Notes: generated by a model not told the origin, from the sequence alone. Positions 1 to 6,388 are shown, counted from the stretch's first letter. The stretch: DNA of 7,005 nucleotides from Bacteroidota bacterium (GCA_030635045.1 DAOVZP010000088.1:1-7005); one strand, 5' to 3'. Program-made: numbers and translations.

Positions 1-37
1 AACGCATCACTACTGTTTTCACAACATAAATAATTGA

Positions 38-142
38 TCCCTCTATTTATTTAATACAGGAATTTTAAAAATGTCACAGAATAAATTTATTATTGGAAAG
101 AAAAATGCTCGAAAGTACCTATTGCCACCAGGTGTTTATTAA
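38..142 (+). pseudogene. Possible decayed T9SS-type C-terminal tail
   Basis: An open stretch here lies between an in-frame TGA (35-37) and TAA (140-142). It reads with the spacing of a T9SS C-terminal sorting domain: an SLYLFNTG segment resembling the usual LYDxxGR strand, then GKKN, then LLPPGVY resembling the family's L-x-PGVYF strand. The next residues expected in such domains (F-I-K) do occur, but one frame over at about 137-145, so a frameshift would be needed as well as the upstream stop. An ATG at 71 would give an intact 23-residue peptide instead, but nothing supports its translation. The reading as a relic is inference from a short degenerate similarity; it could be chance. Any larger parent gene would lie left of the window. 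Confidence 0.25.
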
Positions 143-163
143 GAGTATATACGCCATTTACCC

Positions 164-242
164 AGTTCACTAATTCAACTAATTCAACCAGTTTAACCAA
201 TGTAACCAGTTCACCAATTCAACCAATTCAACCAGTTCAACT
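164..242. repeat. Degenerate 9-bp tandem repeat, about nine copies
   Basis: Nine head-to-tail units of consensus A(A/G)TTCAACC are seen, starting at 164, 172, 181, 190, 199, 208, 216, 225 and 234. Seven units are 9 bp and two (164-171 and 208-215) are 8 bp, each having lost one A of the AAC. Units alternate irregularly between AATTCAACC and AGTTCAACC types. The mixed unit length and its A/C-rich upper strand mean it is not a translated repeat. It lies in non-coding sequence about 170 bp upstream of the first intact gene. It looks like a slippage-generated microsatellite; there are no unique spacers, so it is not a CRISPR array. Confidence 0.85.
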
Positions 243-348
243 CGGTAGAATGCTGTACGCAATCGAACAGAGGTGATCGGAATCTGAACACATCTGAAGG
301 TTATAAAAAATTATCACCCCCTGTAACATGCTGAATAACAATAATATA

Positions 349-367
349 TAATTCTGGCACAGAATTA
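349..367. promoter_or_regulatory. Perfect 8-bp inverted repeat, possible operator
   Basis: TAATTCTG, a 3-nt spacer GCA, then CAGAATTA: the two 8-bp arms are exact reverse complements. The 3-nt centre and absence of a following T-run argue against a transcription terminator. The left arm is also the best TAnnTTTG-like match in front of the gene at 414, so a dimeric regulator bound here would cover the promoter. The palindrome is directly visible; the operator role is inference. Confidence 0.4.
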
Positions 368-370
368 GAT

Positions 371-380
371 ACTATATAGT
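371..380. promoter_or_regulatory. 10-bp self-complementary site ACTATATAGT
   Basis: The sequence ACTATATAGT equals its own reverse complement. It starts 3 nt after the end of the 19-bp inverted repeat and 43 nt before the preferred start codon at 414. A short A+T-rich palindrome carries little information alone; it is listed because it is adjacent to a second, stronger palindrome in the same leader. Confidence 0.2.
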
Positions 381-413
381 CAAACCGGAATGTGTAACCC
401 AAAAATGTGTAAA

Positions 414-854
414 ATGAAAACAACAGTAATAACCTTGTTCTCCTTGTTGATCCTGATAAGCTTTTCCTCCTTTGCAGGAGAGGATGGATCAAAAGACCCG
501 AACCCGAAAGGGAAAACTGAAATTGTCGAAGCAGAAATCATATCGAACAGCAGCCTTATTGTAATCAACCTTAATGAATCTGCCGAAAGTAATGGATTAC
601 CCGAGGATATCCTCGAGCAATTCGCAGAGGTGATTTCATATCCTAAGGATGTTGAAAATGCCACTAAGAAAGAATGTGTATTGGTTGGCTTCACTTATGA
701 TGACGATGGATACATTCATGTTGTAAGCACCAGGACAAGCAATGACTCCTTTAAGGATCATGTGGTTGTAAATATCGAAAAGATACGTTTAAGAGATGGC
801 AGCGTAACAATAGGTAAAAAATACTATGCCAAATTCAGCTTTAAAAAGCTGTAG
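414..854 (+). CDS. Small exported protein with TonB-C-like domain
   Basis: A 146-residue protein if started at ATG 414. It has a classical signal peptide: MKTT, a hydrophobic core (residues 5-18), and SSFA-GE suggesting cleavage after Ala21. In-frame ATGs at 390 and 405 exist but would put the awkward MCNPKMCK stretch in front of the signal peptide, so 414 is preferred. After a Lys/Pro/Asp-rich linker (about 22-36), residues 66-146 follow the pattern of the TonB C-terminal-like secreted domains frequent in Bacteroidota: a helix plus ISYP, then a strand VLVGFTYDDDGYIHVV (89-104), a helix with FKDHVVVNIEKIRL, and a closing strand KKYYAKFSFKKL. There is no N-terminal membrane anchor typical of true TonB. 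Expected location is periplasm or cell envelope; the partner is unknown. It is closed by its own terminator, so it appears monocistronic. The fold call is by pattern only. Confidence 0.75.
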   Translation: MKTTVITLFSLLILISFSSFAGEDGSKDPNPKGKTEIVEAEIISNSSLIVINLNESAESNGLPEDILEQFAEVISYPKDVENATKKECVLVGFTYDDDGYIHVVSTRTSNDSFKDHVVVNIEKIRLRDGSVTIGKKYYAKFSFKKL

Positions 855-888
855 TGTTAATTTTATGTTAGTTAAACATTAGGTGCAT

Positions 889-921
889 GAGCGCTTCCGG
901 GGACGGGGGCGCTCTTTTTTT
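889..921 (+). terminator. Intrinsic terminator after the small exported protein
   Basis: GAGCGC at 889-894 pairs exactly with GCGCTC at 909-914. The stem extends inward through two possible G-U pairs and two C-G pairs (895-898 with 905-908), leaving a six-base loop. Seven T residues follow immediately at 915-921. It lies 34 nt past the stop codon at 852-854 and separates this gene from the NUDIX gene. The stem plus T-run makes it a convincing factor-independent terminator. Confidence 0.85.
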
Positions 922-922
922 G

Positions 923-930
923 TATTTTTG
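923..930 (+). promoter_or_regulatory. Perfect TAnnTTTG -7 box for the NUDIX gene
   Basis: TATTTTTG at 923-930 matches the Bacteroidota -7 consensus TAnnTTTG at every fixed position. It starts two bases after the terminator T-run ends. A start site about 5-8 nt downstream would give a leader of only about 5-8 nt before ATG 943. There is no TTTG at the usual -33 distance; that position falls in the GC-rich terminator hairpin. The match could therefore be a by-product of a T-rich stretch. Confidence 0.35.
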
Positions 931-942
931 AAAACAAAACCC

Positions 943-1374
943 ATGAGCTATACCTACACTTTTCCACGTCCTGCAGTTACTGTTGATATAATCATATTTC
1001 GCTTGTCTGACAATGATCCCCAGGTGCTACTCATCAAAAGGGGCAATGATCCATATAAAGGCCATTGGGCTTTGCCCGGCGGCTTTGTTGATAAGGATGA
1101 ACCGCTGGAAACTGCTGCCGCCAGGGAACTTAAAGAGGAAACCGGACTAACAGACATCCTGCTTACACAAATGCACACTTTTGGCAATCCGGGAAGGGAT
1201 CCGCGGGGGCACACGGTCTCGGTGGTATATGTCGGTTACCTGACAGATGAATCTACAGCCAGGGCAGGTGACGATGCTGCTGCTGCGGAATGGTTCAAAA
1301 CAGATGAACTGCCTGACCTGGCCTTTGACCATGACGTGGTGGTGGAAATGGCGGAGTCGATATTTTTAGTATGA
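943..1374 (+). CDS. NUDIX hydrolase, ADP-ribose pyrophosphatase-like
   Basis: A 143-residue cytosolic protein with no signal peptide. The Nudix box is complete at residues 47-69 (G47, x5, E53, x7, R61-E62-L63, E65-E66, G68-L69), so the metal-binding glutamates are intact. The entry strand PRPAVTVDIIIF (8-19) and the segment FGNPGRDPRGHTVSVVYVGY (80-99) are hallmarks of the group containing ADP-ribose pyrophosphatases and the NrtR regulators. NrtR proteins carry an extra C-terminal winged-helix domain; here the chain ends soon after LAFDHDVVVEMAESI, so this is the stand-alone enzyme form. It probably hydrolyses ADP-ribose or a related nucleoside diphosphate derivative; the exact substrate cannot be read from the sequence. 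The ATG at 943 is chosen over a GTG at 883 because the extra residues would be encoded across the terminator hairpin and are not Nudix-like. It converges on the barrel gene with 8 nt between stop codons. Confidence 0.9.
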   Translation: MSYTYTFPRPAVTVDIIIFRLSDNDPQVLLIKRGNDPYKGHWALPGGFVDKDEPLETAAARELKEETGLTDILLTQMHTFGNPGRDPRGHTVSVVYVGYLTDESTARAGDDAAAAEWFKTDELPDLAFDHDVVVEMAESIFLV

Positions 1375-1382
1375 TAAAAGTA

Positions 1383-2336
1383 TTATTGGTTGAATTTTAC
1401 CGGCTGAAACACCTCATCTTTCTTTTTATTTCCGAAAGCATAGGTAAACATCACCACAAATGTGCGAGTCAGGCCGTCAACACGGACTTCACGGGTAATG
1501 ATGGGTGCTGCAAAGGAAAGGGTGATGGCATCTTCGTTCTTTAAAACTTTTTGATACCCCAGGTTGATATTTAGGGTGAGGCCATCTGAATTGTCAAGAG
1601 CAATACGATTGTCACCTTGTGTCACCTTATCCTCTTGAATGCGGTACAGAGCCAGCAAGCCTGCATTGAATCGATTCTTTTTGGTGTAGAAGAACCTGTT
1701 CAGCCTGAGCATGGCATCATCACCACGGGCCAGGTCTTGCATCTGTGTGTACTCCAGGGCATCAGTATTGCCGGGCCATTCCGAATAATAAAAGTAGTTG
1801 CTGTTGCTGCTAAAGGGCTTCAGGTAGCCAAGCCCCACCTGCCATTTCTTATAAAAGAAATTGGCTCCGAGGGCGAGGTCATATGTACCCAGGCTTGTCT
1901 GGTAAACCATCGGGGCACCTTTACCGTCAATGGTTTTGTTTGCATCATTGGATGGCAATTTGGCCGCTATAAGGAATGAAGCAGTCAAATCCTTTTTCTT
2001 CAGATAAGTATAATTAAATCCAACACTGATATCGCCGACCCCAAAGGTTTGTCCGAGCTCTCCGTATATATAATGGAATGGAAGCTGAAGGAAGATCTGT
2101 CCCCTGTTCTCCCAGAAAATGAATCTTTGTTCAAATTGTACAGTGTTGATCATGGTTTGCCTTTCACCAAGCCCGAAAATGTACGAAAGCCGGGTGTTAT
2201 ACTTGTTCCCGGAAGTAAGGCCCTGACCGTCGAGGTCCCCCATGCTGCATAATCCGGCATCGTTGCAACCCTGCGCATAAATATAGTGTCCTGTAAGTAA
2301 GAAGGTGATCAAAAGTATTAGTGCTGTTTTTTTCAT
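1383..2336 (-). CDS. Outer-membrane beta-barrel protein (porin-like)
   Basis: A 317-residue protein. MKKT plus a hydrophobic core and YIYA-Q give a signal peptide with cleavage after Ala21. The mature chain begins with a two-cysteine motif GCNDAGLC (23-30) that I associate with a recurring family of Bacteroidota outer-membrane proteins. The rest alternates polar and hydrophobic residues with many aromatic strand ends. VGDISVGFNYTYL (100-112), FLIAAKLPSND (121-131) and APMVYQTSLGTYDLALG (141-157) match the layout of the porin-like family described as putative MetA-pathway phenol degradation proteins, where a strand ending in KLP-(T/S)-(G/N) is typical. The last strand TFVVMFTYAFG (292-302) is followed by a charged 15-residue tail. 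Cargo, if any, is unknown. No terminator is visible beyond its stop codon, whose last base lies 8 nt from the convergent NUDIX stop. Confidence 0.8.
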   Translation of the reverse strand: MKKTALILLITFLLTGHYIYAQGCNDAGLCSMGDLDGQGLTSGNKYNTRLSYIFGLGERQTMINTVQFEQRFIFWENRGQIFLQLPFHYIYGELGQTFGVGDISVGFNYTYLKKKDLTASFLIAAKLPSNDANKTIDGKGAPMVYQTSLGTYDLALGANFFYKKWQVGLGYLKPFSSNSNYFYYSEWPGNTDALEYTQMQDLARGDDAMLRLNRFFYTKKNRFNAGLLALYRIQEDKVTQGDNRIALDNSDGLTLNINLGYQKVLKNEDAITLSFAAPIITREVRVDGLTRTFVVMFTYAFGNKKKDEVFQPVKFNQ

Positions 2337-2462
2337 TGTGTGTCTGGCTTATACAATAGTCGTTTAACTGGGCAAAACCTTACAAGGAAGAACGGGATTT
2401 TGTAATTTAAACGAATCAATGCGGGATACATAAATTCAGTTTTAAATGAGTATCATTGTAAC

Positions 2463-2479
2463 CCGGTATTATATACCGG
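2463..2479. promoter_or_regulatory. 17-bp palindrome, possible operator
   Basis: CCGGTAT, a TAT centre, then ATACCGG: two perfect 7-bp arms. It lies 127 bp from the barrel start codon and 93 bp from the peptidase start codon, and 41 bp before the candidate -33 element of the peptidase gene. No T-run follows on either strand, and a 3-nt loop is small for a terminator. Binding by a dimeric regulator is a reasonable inference but unproven. Confidence 0.35.
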
Positions 2480-2520
2480 AACCGCTAACTGGCTATATCA
2501 TACCATTAACTTGCTTAAGC

Positions 2521-2550
2521 TTGACAATAAGCAAATAAGTAAATATCTTG
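2521..2550 (+). promoter_or_regulatory. Candidate promoter of the C1 peptidase gene
   Basis: TTGAC at 2521-2525 and TATCTTG at 2544-2550 are separated by 20 nt counted from TTG to TA. This approximates the Bacteroidota -33 TTG / -7 TAnnTTTG arrangement, with the -7 box one T short. A start around 2556 would leave a leader of about 16 nt. It is the best candidate, not a clean match. Confidence 0.3.
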
Positions 2551-2571
2551 CGCATAACTAATCTTAACTCT

Positions 2572-5500
2572 ATGAAGCGATACCTGACCCTGATATTTCT
2601 GCTGACCATTAATTTTGCAATAGCGCAACAATATGAACGATCATCTGTGCCTGCAGGCTTGCAAAATACCACTCGCCTGACAGCAGCAGATGCGGCAATA
2701 TTAAATAGTATCGAAGAGGTTGAACTCCCTGCACATTATCTGGGCAAAGCGCTTCCCGATAGTCTGGACAATTCCATTCATAGTTGGCTCAGGCCAATTT
2801 TTACCCAGGATGGGATGAGCTGTATGCAGTCGACAAGCATAGCCTACAACTTTACCTATGAGATCAATCGGCTCAGGGGAATACCGTCCGACATCACCGA
2901 CAATCAATATCCTACTCATTTCGCATGGAATTTTTTCAATGGCGGCAACGGTTGGTTTGGCGCTAATTACCTCTTTACAATGGATGTGCTCAAGTATCAT
3001 GGAACCCCTAATATTACCGATTATGGTGGTTTTCATTATGGCGGTCGCGAGCGCTGGATGTCGGGATATGATGAATGGTACAATGCCATGAATAACCGGA
3101 TATCAGGGATAAGAAAAATATATGTTGGTGATGAAGAAGGGCTTCTCACCCTGAAGCATTGGCTGAATGACCATCTCGACGGATCTGCAACAGGAGGAGT
3201 GGCGAGTTTTATCGCCTGCAGTCCGTGGGACTACGTTAACCTGGCTTCCGGAACCCCCCATGCAGGTAAATATGTAATGACCGCCTGGTGCCCCGAAGCT
3301 TTGCATGGAATGACCATTGTAGGTTATAACGATTTGATTCGCTATGACTATAACAACGATGGCCAATATACCAATGATGTAGACCTGAACGGTGACGGGA
3401 TCCTGGATATGCGCGACTGGGAAATTGGAGCCTTGAAATTTGTGAATAGCTATGGAGATTATTGGGCTAATAGCGGCTACTGTTTTATGATGTATAAAAC
3501 TCTTGCCGACGATATTGAGCATGGGGGTATCTGGGCAAATACCGTACACGTACTTGATGTAAAAGAACAACATGATACCAGGTTAACCTATAAAATTTCC
3601 CTTGAGCATGGTTGTCGCAAAATGATAAGGGTAAGGACGGGTATTTCCTCCGACCCTGAATCGAATATCCCGGAGTACATTCAACCATATACAATCATGA
3701 ACTTTCAGGGCTCCTGCCACTATATGCAGGGCAATGATACTACTCCTGATCATAAAACCATTGAGTTTGGTTTGGATGTAACCCCACTGCTGTTGCATAT
3801 TGAGCCGGGAGAAGCATGTAAATTTTTTCTGATCGTTGATGAAAATGATCCTCAGGATTATAGCGATGGACAGGTAAAGGATTTCAGCATTATGGACTAT
3901 GCCAACGGCGTGGTAGAAATTCCGTGTGATCAGCAAAATGTTCCATTGATTGGTAATGGCACGACAATGCTATCCATAATTTATGATCCGGATTTTGAAG
4001 ATGTTGAGATCATTACTGAAGACCTGCCGGTATATGAACCCGACCAGGCCATTGAGGTGCAGCTTGCTGCTTCAGGTGGGCAGCTGCCATATACCTGGCA
4101 TCTTGATAAAAATTACCGGATGAACCTCAATACTGCCGAATTCCCAATGATCGAGGAAAACCTCCTGATTGAAAACAGTTTTGTTGATAGTTTGGCTGTT
4201 CAGGAGCTGGAGTTCAGTTTCCCCTTTTATGGAAATAACTTTGATACAGTGATAGTATCATCATCCGGCTATCTGTACTTTGATGATAATTTTTTCTTCT
4301 GGTCGTACATTGTCGACATGGCATACTTCCTGAAAAACTCCAGGGTTGTCGCCCCATTCCTGTCAACTGAAATGATGATGAGCGAGCAATATGGTCATGG
4401 CCTGTGGTATGAGGGAGATGAAAATTCCGCGACTTTTAGCTGGAAAACAGGATATAGTGCACAGCTCGAACTAAGTGACTTTAATTTCGCCGTAACGCTT
4501 TTCCCCAATGGGAATATTGAATTTTTCTATGGTGACATGAAAACCGTTGAAACCAATAAATGGATCACAGGAGTTGCCGACGGGGATTTTGTGAATTACA
4601 GCCTCCCTGAACTGCCGGAACTTTCATTTATCCGGAATGGTACACGCGTTGAGTTTATCTCCGGATATTTACCCGACTCCGTCATCCTTAGCAAGGAAGG
4701 CGAACTCACTGTATTTGAAACATCAGAAGCGGTAAATACTGATATCAAGGTTATAGTTACTGATAATACATTGTTGCAGGCAGAGAAAACATTTCAGCTG
4801 ACGGATGGGCTGGAATATAATATACAGGTACAGGGCACCGAAGGAAATACAATCACCAACGGAAAAGTTTCCTATATGAACCTCATGGTGAAAAACAGGG
4901 GCGCTGAAACCCTTCACGATATCGAATTCAATCTTTCCTGCAATCACGGGATGGTCACGATTACAGACTCCCAGCAATTAATTGAAAGCCTGCAACCGAA
5001 CGAGAGTATTGAAGTAAGTCGTGCATTTATCTGCAAGACTAATGATTTCATTTCTGATGGGCAGCATATTGCTTTTGATCTGGAAGCCTCAGCGCTTCAA
5101 AAAACCTATCAGCGCTCTTTTTATATGAAAGTTTCCGCAGCGGATATTGGCATGTATGAGCTCAGTGTACAGAACGCGACAGGGATCCTTGAGCCCGGGG
5201 AAACTGCCGACCTGCAGATCAGGCTGATAAATAAGGGAAGCATAAAAAGCGTTAATGTCAGGGCAGAGCTTATACCGGATGATCCAGGGATCACTGTGAA
5301 CTCTTCCCAGCCCATTAATTTTGGCACAATCCTTCCGGGTAATATTGCTACTGCCGAATTTAACATTACTTCCGATTATTCATTCACATATGGTTCGGGT
5401 ACAGGGTTTACGCTGGAAGTTGTGGATGAGATCGGGATGACAAAAGAATTGTATTTTAACATACGTATAGGAAAAGTCCCTGTATGCATCGTAGATATGG

Positions 5501-6387
5501 ATCCGGCCGGCAATTCCGGCCCGCAAATATATGAATTACTGCAGCAGATGGAAGTGGAATCGGAATATACCCAGTTTTTCCCCTTATCTTTTAATCCTTA
5601 TCAATCTGTGATCCTTTGCCTTGGCAAAATATTTTCTAATCATGATCTTACATATCAACAGAGCGTATTGCTTGAGCAATATCTTAGTGATGGCGGTAAA
5701 CTATATCTGGAAGGCGGTTTAGTGTGGCAACAAGAGCCTGCCCCGGCAGTACTCGGTAAATTCAATTTAGTTACTGTACCATCACCAGGCTTGTATGAGA
5801 TCCTGGATGGGGTTGACAGCACCTTTACCCAGGGCCTGAGCTATGAAAATTCCATCACCCAGCCTTACTGTGCTTATTACCTGGAGCCTCAGCTTCCGGC
5901 TTTTCCCATTTTTAAAGGAAGGGAATACCCGAATTGTGCAGCAGTTGCATATGATGCGGGAAGCTATAAAACGATAGGGACGATCTTTGAACTCGGGGCC
6001 CTCATGTCATCTGATACCTGCCATCTCGAATCATTTATGCAGGGGGTGCTTGACTTTTTTGAGATAAAACAAAGTATTATTGGCATAGAGGAAGCCCCTG
6101 AAGATATTGGTGACCGGGCACTACAGAATTATCCCAACCCATTCAGCCATCAGACCAGTATACCGTTCAGGCTTGACAAAAGAAGCTTTGTAGATGCCTC
6201 GGTTTTTGACCTGCAGGGGCGGCGGATATTTGATTTCATAACAGCTACCACCCTTGAAACCGGTAATTATAGCTTTACCTGGGATGGCAATGGATATGAC
6301 GGGCGCCCGCTTCCTGACGGGATTTTTATTTACCGTATCCTGATCGATGGGATTCCATACACCGGGAAGATGTTGCTGATACGCTAA
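2572..6387 (+). CDS. Secreted multidomain papain-like (C1) peptidase with T9SS sorting domain
   Basis: A 1271-residue protein exported by Sec (MKRY, hydrophobic core, AIA-Q) and then by T9SS to the cell surface or medium. ATG 2572 is preferred over TTG 2548 because it starts the signal peptide directly. Domains: C1 peptidase, about 60-310, with Q79, nucleophile C84 (QDGMSCMQST), H245 (HGMTIVGYN) and N292 (KFVNSYGDYW); the Trp that usually follows the Cys is Met85. Asp-rich calcium-type loops (259-282) sit between His and Asn. Then a beta-rich region (about 311-475), a cadherin/He_PIG-like Ig half (484-510), a nidogen-like beta domain (about 544-698), the apparent second Ig half (699-740), two further Ig-like domains (about 747-855 and 860-965), a glutamine-amidotransferase-like alpha/beta domain (969-1164), and the FlgD-like type A sorting domain (1183-1271, from ALQNYPNPF to MLLIR). 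The function is extracellular proteolysis of unknown target. The triad is seen; outer domain calls are by pattern. Confidence 0.88.
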   Translation: MKRYLTLIFLLTINFAIAQQYERSSVPAGLQNTTRLTAADAAILNSIEEVELPAHYLGKALPDSLDNSIHSWLRPIFTQDGMSCMQSTSIAYNFTYEINRLRGIPSDITDNQYPTHFAWNFFNGGNGWFGANYLFTMDVLKYHGTPNITDYGGFHYGGRERWMSGYDEWYNAMNNRISGIRKIYVGDEEGLLTLKHWLNDHLDGSATGGVASFIACSPWDYVNLASGTPHAGKYVMTAWCPEALHGMTIVGYNDLIRYDYNNDGQYTNDVDLNGDGILDMRDWEIGALKFVNSYGDYWANSGYCFMMYKTLADDIEHGGIWANTVHVLDVKEQHDTRLTYKISLEHGCRKMIRVRTGISSDPESNIPEYIQPYTIMNFQGSCHYMQGNDTTPDHKTIEFGLDVTPLLLHIEPGEACKFFLIVDENDPQDYSDGQVKDFSIMDYANGVVEIPCDQQNVPLIGNGTTMLSIIYDPDFEDVEIITEDLPVYEPDQAIEVQLAASGGQLPYTWHLDKNYRMNLNTAEFPMIEENLLIENSFVDSLAVQELEFSFPFYGNNFDTVIVSSSGYLYFDDNFFFWSYIVDMAYFLKNSRVVAPFLSTEMMMSEQYGHGLWYEGDENSATFSWKTGYSAQLELSDFNFAVTLFPNGNIEFFYGDMKTVETNKWITGVADGDFVNYSLPELPELSFIRNGTRVEFISGYLPDSVILSKEGELTVFETSEAVNTDIKVIVTDNTLLQAEKTFQLTDGLEYNIQVQGTEGNTITNGKVSYMNLMVKNRGAETLHDIEFNLSCNHGMVTITDSQQLIESLQPNESIEVSRAFICKTNDFISDGQHIAFDLEASALQKTYQRSFYMKVSAADIGMYELSVQNATGILEPGETADLQIRLINKGSIKSVNVRAELIPDDPGITVNSSQPINFGTILPGNIATAEFNITSDYSFTYGSGTGFTLEVVDEIGMTKELYFNIRIGKVPVCIVDMDPAGNSGPQIYELLQQMEVESEYTQFFPLSFNPYQSVILCLGKIFSNHDLTYQQSVLLEQYLSDGGKLYLEGGLVWQQEPAPAVLGKFNLVTVPSPGLYEILDGVDSTFTQGLSYENSITQPYCAYYLEPQLPAFPIFKGREYPNCAAVAYDAGSYKTIGTIFELGALMSSDTCHLESFMQGVLDFFEIKQSIIGIEEAPEDIGDRALQNYPNPFSHQTSIPFRLDKRSFVDASVFDLQGRRIFDFITATTLETGNYSFTWDGNGYDGRPLPDGIFIYRILIDGIPYTGKMLLIR
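3346..3417 (+). other. Calcium-binding-type (EF-hand/dockerin-like) loops inside the C1 domain
   Basis: Residues 259-282 of the peptidase contain two Asp/Asn-rich loops. The first is DYNNDGQYTNDVD; the second, DLNGDGILDMRD (271-282), fits the EF-hand loop pattern with acidic or amide side chains at positions 1, 3, 5, 9 and 12, Gly at 6 and Ile at 7. They lie between catalytic His245 and Asn292. Metal binding is inferred from the pattern; a role in stabilising the active site would follow if it is real. Confidence 0.6.
6118..6384 (+). other. T9SS type A C-terminal sorting domain coding segment
   Basis: The last 89 residues of the peptidase (1183-1271) show the canonical order: NYPNPF motif, IPFRL strand, VFDLQGRRIF, FTWDGNGYDGRPLPDGIFIY, and a closing KMLLIR. 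The WDG-x-DG-x-PLPDG stretch is the FlgD Ig-like signature. This domain targets cargo through the T9SS translocon and is normally removed or used for anchoring at the surface. Confidence 0.9.
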
Positions 6388-6388
6388 T

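Larger units (their letters stand above)
243..413 (+). other. Leader region before the small exported protein
   Basis: No gene is visible here. It is A+T-rich from about 300 onward and must contain the promoter of the gene at 414 unless that gene is read from further left. The best -7-like element is TAATTCTG at 349-356, one mismatch from the Bacteroidota consensus TAnnTTTG, without a good -33 TTTG at the right distance. It coincides with the left arm of the inverted repeat at 349-367, and a further 10-bp palindrome follows at 371-380. Confidence 0.4.
2337..2571. other. Divergent intergenic region between barrel and C1 peptidase genes
   Basis: These 235 nt separate two divergent start codons and contain no gene. 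The region is A+T-rich, and must hold the promoters for both directions. It contains the 17-bp palindrome at 2463-2479 and a shorter palindrome GCTTAAGC at 2513-2520. For the peptidase a candidate promoter is marked at 2521-2550. For the barrel gene I see no TAnnTTTG match I would defend. Confidence 0.6.

Noticed and set aside
164..242. CRISPR array or iteron-type origin
   Set aside because: Repeat units are 8-9 bp with no spacers, and no replication initiator gene or DnaA-box cluster is nearby.
301..694. Minus-strand open frames (63 and 104 residues) opposite the small exported protein
   Set aside because: They overlap the well-supported plus-strand gene or its promoter, have no signal or domain, and show no plausible start context.
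883..942. GTG start at 883 extending the NUDIX protein by 20 residues
   Set aside because: The extension would be encoded by the terminator hairpin and T-run (HERFRGRGRSFFVF), and homologous Nudix proteins start near the YxxPRPAVTVD strand.
943..1374. NrtR-type transcriptional regulator
   Set aside because: The winged-helix C-terminal domain is absent; the protein ends 74 residues after the Nudix box.
1617..1979. 120-residue plus-strand frame inside the barrel gene
   Set aside because: It is an antisense shadow; the opposite strand has a signal peptide and consistent beta-barrel pattern over its whole length.
2513..2520. GCTTAAGC palindrome as an operator
   Set aside because: An 8-bp palindrome is expected often by chance in a region this size and nothing else supports it.
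2701..3936. Several minus-strand frames of 69-156 residues within the C1 peptidase gene
   Set aside because: They overlap the catalytic domain and following beta-rich coding sequence, have no domain pattern and are explained by codon use of the real gene.
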